From Saxidomus purpurata (Eukaryota > Mollusca > Bivalvia > Venerida > Veneridae), in NCBI GenBank assembly GCA_022818135.1, contig JAFMSR010000017.1, positions 15,151,011 to 15,215,010 on the forward strand: 64,000 bases of DNA, read 5' to 3'. The position numbers were made by a program, and so were the translations under genes. The notes beneath the pieces were generated by a model. It was not told the origin of the DNA. It saw only the letters and a program-made list of their open reading frames with translations, and made no database searches. This document shows positions 57,855-64,000 of this stretch, piece after piece. Numbering within the stretch: the stretch's first letter is position 1; each line of letters begins with the position of its first letter.

Positions 57855-58165
57855 ATCTAGAGATGAACTGGTTAGAAACCCAGAGGTAGTCAAACATGTA
57901 TCGGTGCTATACATCGGTTCGGGTCGTATCGATTATAGCCTCTTTAGAGGATGATGGACCTAATAAGCACACTTAAAAAAAGCTATACATAGGGCATGTA
58001 AATGAACCAAGGGGTCTATTCGTAAAAGGGCTAGTGTCTAGTACCAGGATTCCCTTGTATCTGCATCTGTCTCTCTTTAACCTGTGTCTGTCAGAAGTCT
58101 TGTCAAGTTCACCCAGGGAGATATCCCAGGGTCGGTTGGGACTATAAACATTCAAAAGAAAGAAT
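57855..58165 (+). mobile_element. SINE family B, copies 4 and 5 or one copy split by an insertion
   Basis: 57862-57917 carries 'gatgaactggttagaaaccc' and 'atcggtgctatacat'. 57982-58150 resumes with 'gctatacatagggcatgt', 'aaccaaggggtctattcgta' and 'cacccagggagatatccc'. Between them are 67 bases ending in a run of A (57915-57981), flanked by the 9-base direct repeat gctatacat. Confidence 0.65.
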
Positions 58166-58169
58166 TGTG

Positions 58170-58944
58170 AAAATTATACCTTGATATCCTGGCCAAGGCG
58201 CTGTTTACAATATCATTCTGATTTATCCCGACCAACTTCCGCATAGAACAGCCTTCCGCGAGAAACGTTACATAAGGTCCTCACAAGAGCTCTATCACTT
58301 GAAGGCTTGAAAACTGGTAACCCTTTTTTCGCAGAACAGTTTCAATTTCTACGCATACTTGTTTGTGTTGTTGACATCTTTTTCTAGTCTTAGTATTGTA
58401 TTGCCAGCGTCCACATACTAGGACCATTGCATACACCGTCGTCCCAAAGCTAGGACATATCTTTATAACTGATCTTACTTCTTTTTGCAAAACCTATGGG
58501 TTGGACTTTGTTGAAACTTCTCCCGAAACTTTAGAGGAGTTTTGGATATTGCCTATACAAGACCATCATTGCAGGTTTCTAATGCTCTACCACAATACCT
58601 CTGCGCTCTCTCCTCCCCTTATTCTTGTTACACCGAGCACACCTCCCTTCAACATCCTGTGGAAAGATAAATTGAAGTATAATAACATTTGACCGTTTTA
58701 AAATTGTGGCCTGTCTACAAAATCAGACCCCGTTTATTTTTTTCTTTTATTTGTGCGTTATTTCAAGGTTACACTGACTGTTGCCCTACTTGTTTACGTA
58801 TTTACACCCCCACACGTAATTTACGAACTGCTTTTATTTGCCCGTAAATTGCGGAAACCACCTAATGGCTTTTAAAGGAAATCCATTAGCTCATGTTTGA
58901 AAGATAATGGTCAGTTCGCTGTTAAAATGTTTATACCGCGGACA
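58170..58944. other. Non-coding interval, possible transposase debris
   Basis: Minus-strand fragments such as DVEGRCARCNKNKGRRERRG (near 58655) and QVCVEIETVLRKKGYQFSSL (near 58320) vaguely recall zinc-finger tails and Myb/SANT-like domains, but they lie in different frames with stops between. Not called as a gene. Confidence 0.25.
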
Positions 58945-60330
58945 ATTTAAATAAACTGTTTAAATACTAAAGAATGAAAACTGTAAATTGTTATAGTGTA
59001 TACTATCAAAGCGGACCATAATGATGGATGAGAGGCTAGGAGGAAAGACATACCTTTGTCAAACTGCGAAGGGCATCCCAGAAGTATTTTAAACACACGT
59101 TTTCTTGACTGATCATACAGGGGATATATCTGATATAAATGCTCTGTTCTTTGGTCTGAAAGACAAAACGAGCAATTCAGTGATGAGGACAGCTTCTGAA
59201 TCAGTTGTTCATACATATGAACATTGAGATTGTTGTTTCCTGTACAAAACCGGAATACAATCACTTGTTCCCATCTGTCTATAGTAGATGGTTGCAATTT
59301 TACTCTGTCCTCATTCTTGTGAGAGTCTTTAATCGCCGCCAGACTTTCTTATAAGTGACTCTATATTGAATGGCTGGTTGCCTCAAGCTCCTTGTTTTGT
59401 CAATAGGTATGTCAGAGTGTACTAGTATCCATTGAAGGGGACACTTTCCGCTTCTCGCTGAGTCTGTTGAGGTTTTTGGCAAGGCTTCAATGACGGGTAG
59501 AGCATATGTTAGAATAACCACCTGGTGCCAGTCCTCTTTTGACTCTTCAGTAGTTTTCGATGTCAGCATGAAGGCTTCTATTGTATACTGTATTTATACT
59601 GAACAATGCTTGCCTGTTGGTATTCTGACTGAGTCTGACCCTAGAGTCGTGTGCATGGTAAAATACCAGCACCACCATCTTGTTTAACAGCTGTAGCAGA
59701 GCCGTCTGTGTAAATATGGGTATATGTCTCTGACGTATAATCTTCTGAGATCATGGCTTGTGCCTTAGATGTTTTGATATTTTCATCTTTCACACCCGAT
59801 TGGAAACCAAGTACTATATGCATAATTATACTGATGATTGACAGGTCATACCTCAATGGTTCTGGCAGTTCCGACTTATCCAGAGGAGTAGTTGGTGGTC
59901 AAAATTAAGCAGTGTTTGTTTTTGTCAGCTTCTTGAATTCATGGAGAAAGCTCCCTCTTTTCAGTCGATTCTTTGTTGGGGCCCCAAACTTTGCTCTCAT
60001 GGAGTGGTCTGGCAAGAGTTGGTATTTGCTGACATACATGAGCGCCTTCGCATCCCTTCTTGTACCAAGTGTGGGAATAGTAGTGACTTTCCCTTTTACC
60101 TTAATTGCAGTTGTACGCATTGCTCCAGTAAAGATCTAAATGCCTTGTTCTGGACCTTATCCAGCACTCACAGATTTGTTTTTGCAGCCGTCATACAACC
60201 CGCGGAGCCATACTCAACATGGTGTCTCACTGTTCCTAAGAATACTGTTTTCAGTATCCTGTGAAATTGTGAACAGAGTTGTACAGTACTTTTTTAAGTT
60301 TACCCGTGAAGTCAAGATAACCTTAGGGAT
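58945..60330 (-). pseudogene. Decayed LINE with RNase H domain
   Basis: Minus-strand pieces appear in the order of a jockey-like ORF2. Reverse-transcriptase thumb: EYGSAGCMTAAKTNL and LDKVQNKAF (60130-60240), then GTRRDAKALMYVSKYQLLPD (about 59980-60070). RNase H start: HIYTDGSATAVKQDGGAGIL (59650-59725), with the first catalytic Asp in TDGSA. C-terminus: EQVIVFRFCTGNNNLNVHMY (59180-59260) and LSDQRTEHLYQIYPLYDQSR, the 'edqT.eHlLq.Cp' end motif. Several frameshifts and stops interrupt it. The 5' part (endonuclease, RT core) is absent. Confidence 0.75.
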
Positions 60331-62246
60331 AATTGACAACCAGCATTTGATTGGACGGCTGTTGTAATCAATGTATGATACTTCCTTGTGAGGAAGCCAC
60401 TTTTGAACTGATCCAGTACTTGGAATGTTTACTTCGTATCAGTACAATGCCACTTGATATCAGTACAGTAACTCTTCAGTTGACATATCTGAAGATCAAT
60501 TGATCTCTTTATTTATGAATATTAATGACTGTTTCAATAAACACGCTGATTTCGAGGAGTCTGTATCAGTGAATTAGCTCTTCAGAATGAGTGTGTACTT
60601 TGTAACCACATTGTAACTAGCGATAGCGGGCTTCGTTCACCGTTATCCTTTACATATCAAAGCTAAAGTTTATTTTGTGTATAGAAAATATGCAAAGTTA
60701 AAATTTGACATAGATCGCAGGAATACATTCACAGACAAACTAGCTGCACTTGTTTTTATTTACTTTGTTTCTGCTGCAGTGTACAGGTTTTCATATCAAT
60801 TGAAAAAAACTTCCTTAAAGTATGGAATACAACAATTATCCAATCAGACTGGGTTTCCTAGTGACTGTATCTGTATAAATAAAAAAGCGGCTCTTTGCCA
60901 TGTTAAGAGAATGATACTTGTCTGTTCCGATGATTGACGTGTTTTATCTCAAGTTATGACTGCCAATTTTCACCTTTTTGCTATTGATGAGTAGTATCAA
61001 GGACGAGCGAGCGACAGTCAATTGTTTCCTTCTCTATAAGTTAAGCTTGCCATATAATTGTTAATGTTATGTGTGTCGACATATGCTGTTACAGCATCTC
61101 TTGCTCTTGAGTTCGTAAGTTCTCAGACAATTAAAGATTTGGCAATTATTTCTTTCATCATTTTTCAAACAGAAACTTGTTGCTCATTTCTTACAAGCTA
61201 TTCACTTTATATGTACCCGATTGCGCTGGTGCAAACTGGCCGAGATGATGCCGGAAAACATGGTGTCGTAAATAGCATATAGTTTTATGAATTTATCGAG
61301 AATTTAATGCTAGGTAAGGACCTATGGTCACGTGATAAATGTATACATACTGCTCGTCATAATACAAGGAAATCTTTATTTCTGGCTAGCACTTTAATAC
61401 ACCAAAAGCGTTCTTTAATACAGGTACAAACGTACCTTGATCCCATCTAAGGCTTTTCCTTAACCAGTTCCGTCTTAAAGATTTGTGACTTTTTTTGAAA
61501 AGCTAAGAGGGGTTTAATGTAATCAGGGTTAACTACAATAGGGCATAAATTGTGTGTTTATGACTTTCCTGTATTCTTCTAATTCTAATTTATGGTATTT
61601 TCTCTTGTTTGTTCTTTCAGTTGATATCTTCGGTAGCCAAGCTATTTTCAATACTTTTCCTAGTCAGAGTTTATTTCGTACTAAATGATGTAGAAATCAC
61701 CCCCTTGATAAAACAGTGACTTCTCACAGGCCAAGATGGTCCACTTTAAAGATTTGGTATGAACATTTTAATAATACTTTGGTATGGCACGAAAACGGCA
61801 CGGAACGTTTCGTGTATATGGGTTTTGAATTGAATTGAACTAAATCTCTCTACGTGAATTTAACAAAGTATGATCATTAAAATCAATCAAGAAACGTGAT
61901 CAGGAGATATTCCGCACTCTACAATCATTCAATAAACATAATCATGTGTTTTCCTCATATATGACTTATTTACTAGCACTGAACATGGTTGCAACAGTAT
62001 GCGGAAAAACGTCTTTAAACAAAGGAGAAACTTATTGAATTATTGAAAATCTATGCATCGGTTCAAATTTTGGTATATAATGGAAGAGACTTGAACAGAA
62101 AATATTTAAAAAAGCTATTAGATCTAGTATCAAAGTAGACACTAATGAGCCGAAATGTTAAACATTTCACATTTGACGAATACTTAGGTTTTTCATCATA
62201 TGAGGGCGACAAATTGAAATTGACTGATTTGAAAAACTTTCATCAA
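60331..62246. other. Non-coding interval
   Basis: No gene or element recognised; open frames at 60677 and 61058 (+) lack motifs. Confidence 0.3.
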
Positions 62247-62402
62247 TACAGTCGAACCTCCCCGAACGACACCTCCCTAGAGCAACACCCTCCCTAAAAA
62301 GAAAAAAAATATTTCCTGTTGTATGAGGAATTGGCTTCAAAACAACACCTCTATACAACGAACACATTTCTGTGTTCCCAAGGTGTTCGCTCCCGCACTG
62401 TA
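62247..62402. mobile_element. 152-bp pogo/Tigger-type MITE flanked by TA
   Basis: 62249-62400 begins CAGTCGAACCTCC and ends GCTCCCGCACTG, with TA on each side. Interior inverted words: 'cgaacgacacctcc' against 'aaggtgttcg', and 'caacaccctcc' against 'cctgttgtatgagg'. Fits a TA-targeting non-autonomous element. Confidence 0.6.
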
Positions 62403-62980
62403 AATAAATGAATTTTATCATTATTTAATATTGACTAACAAAGCGTTCATTAGCCCCAAGTGTTATGAAACCTGCATAAGGCCGTGTTCCTCCGCGGTCC
62501 ACTCAAACGTAGTCCCTATTAATATATAGTGTCATTTCCTCCGTGTTTAAAAGCCACTTTTATGGCATATTGTCTTTTGTTTGATGTTCAGTCGTTAAAA
62601 GGACCCACTGCATGTGATTTTAATCCATAATTTACAGTTTCTATGACCAAATCTGAAGTGTCAGCTAAAACGAAAGTGACTTGGGGTATTCTTGCGCTTC
62701 TACTCGAAGAAGTTACTGAACATGTTCAAGTCACTTGACTAGGACTTTCTTGCATCATGGTTAACATGCTGTTTTTTAGCTATTTTGTGTTTGTATATAC
62801 TTAGATAGATCCTCAAAATAAGGATAGCCGTGCAAGACATGAAAGACTGAAAATCAAGACAAATTGTAGCTGTATTTAAGCGATTTTATATAGCAAACAG
62901 TAGAGTCCGTATTTATAGGATTCAAACCTAGTGATAACAGAAGTAGTTACAGCTAGTGGTTATTGAAAATACTGTAAATG
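62403..62980. other. Non-coding interval
   Basis: Nothing recognised. Confidence 0.3.
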
Positions 62981-63180
62981 TCCTTATTTTCGCGACTTGT
63001 TTATTTCGCGATTTCAATTTTTCTATTTATTCGCGACATTTTGATTTCTCGAGCGAGATCTATTGTATATATTACAATCATTGTTTGTTTGCTATTTTAG
63101 CGAGGTTGATGTATTCGCTAAGGGGTTCATTCGCAAAAAAATGGCGAAAATATAAACCTCGCGAAAACGTGAACCCCCCA
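62981..63180. repeat. 'TTTTCGCGA' dispersed repeat
   Basis: Opens gtccttattttcgcgactt and closes 'gcgaaaatataaacctcgcg', with several atttcgcg/cgcgaaa words in opposite orientation. A similar degenerate copy lies at 7840-7975. Likely a non-autonomous DNA element. Confidence 0.5.
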
Positions 63181-63639
63181 AACTTCACATCCACACTGAT
63201 ATGAAAATACAGAACATTTCATACCCAAATATGGTCTATGAAAGTCAATTTAGTTATAGCTACGGAGGTAGATACTGCATGACTTTGCCATTATCACAAA
63301 GGAACCTTGGCTCTGGAATTGTTACGGTTATGACTGCACAGGTTACGAAAAGTTACGTATACAATGTACTTTAAACCAAGGACAAGCATCTAGGTATGTC
63401 ACTCTGTGTTATAATGTCGTCGCCGATGGTGGTATCCTTTGGGGTTGAGAGGGGGGTCATTGTTGATCCCCAAATTTCGTAATTATTGTTATACTTGACC
63501 AATTTTTAAAATTACGATGTACGCGTCTTTCCTAGCTAAAAGCGAGATGCACGTCGTCCTCGGAAGTCATTATCATTATATTCAAAAGATTTCGCAAACA
63601 AAGTTTTAACAACTCCAGGTATAGCGAAATTTAAGAACA

Positions 63640-63765
63640 TTTTTCCCCCTTCTTAATTAAGTATGAAAATGTTGTATGGATATAACAAACTCTGGATATA
63701 AAGAACACATTTAATTGGTCCCATTGGGTTCGTTGTATACGGAGTTTACCGTATTTATAACAAAT
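63640..63765. mobile_element. DNA transposon end (pogo/Tc1-type)
   Basis: 'ggatataacaaactctggat', 'ggtcccattgggttcgttg' and the terminal word tatacggagtttaccgta, shared with 45195-45212. Confidence 0.45.
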
Positions 63766-64000
63766 AGAAACTATGGAATAAACAAAATGTCCTTGGAGCT
63801 TTCGGGTACAGAGTTCAACGGATAATAATAACATTAAGACCAACAAAAAAATAAAACTAATTTCACAGTATTCTTGAACTTTCAACCTTTAGAAATAAAA
63901 CATGCAGGAGTTCACAGACACTGCATTGTCATAAAAACTTCTCGTTTAACTGACAAAGTTCAAATTTTAGTACCGTCATAAATGTAAATTACGATATCTT
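63766..64000. other. Window end, non-coding
   Basis: No feature recognised in the last 235 bases. Confidence 0.3.

Noticed and set aside
58281..58692. Transposase-like domain (Myb/SANT plus zinc tail) on the minus strand
   Set aside because: The suggestive fragments are in different frames with stops between, and the resemblance is too weak to name a family.
62956..63204. 82-codon frame over the TTTTCGCGA repeat
   Set aside because: The translation derives from a dispersed repeat whose words occur in both orientations.

Overview
The window reads as nuclear DNA of a bivalve-type mollusc. It is AT-rich, its genes are split by introns with GT..AG borders, coding density is very low, and it is packed with tRNA-derived SINEs, short fold-back DNA elements, decayed LINEs and long 110-200 bp tandem repeats rich in 'accttgacc'. 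That repeat spectrum is familiar from clam and oyster genomes; the assignment is inference and no species can be named from sequence alone.

Region by region. (1) 953-7145, + strand: a complete seven-exon gene for a delta(14)-sterol reductase of the TM7SF2/LBR/ERG24 family, 422 codons plus stop, all junctions in frame. (2) 7190-15600: decayed LINE pieces, and two paralogous genes (9786-10088 and 14938-15252) for small secreted, basic, six-cysteine peptides. Each has a splice acceptor just before its ATG. A 65-bp perfect hairpin flanked by a 10-bp target duplication sits just upstream of the acceptor of the second. (3) 15600-24900: mostly repeats, including a ~1 kb element with ~165-bp tandem units, a second copy of a ~0.9 kb block also found in the last intron of the sterol reductase gene, and a 1.2 kb array full of TGACCTTGA motifs. 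(4) 25001-31478, + strand: a three-exon CREBL2/REPTOR-BP-type bZIP gene with a C-terminal tail much longer than the vertebrate protein. (5) 31480-38000: non-coding, with fold-back elements and three abutting tandem-repeat families. (6) 38600-39360: an unrecognised possible secreted protein gene. (7) 39400-64000: no convincing host gene; SINEs, MITEs with 8-9 bp target duplications, an extraordinary palindrome-within-palindrome element (52225-52768) and a decayed RNase H-bearing LINE on the minus strand (58945-60330).

The recognised genes do not form a pathway: sterol synthesis (ER membrane), a nutrient/stress-type transcription factor (nucleus), and secreted cysteine-rich peptides that look defence-like by architecture only. 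The strongest candidates for something undescribed are the cysteine-rich peptide pair with its repeated C-terminal tail motif, and the collection of fold-back elements with intact target duplications.
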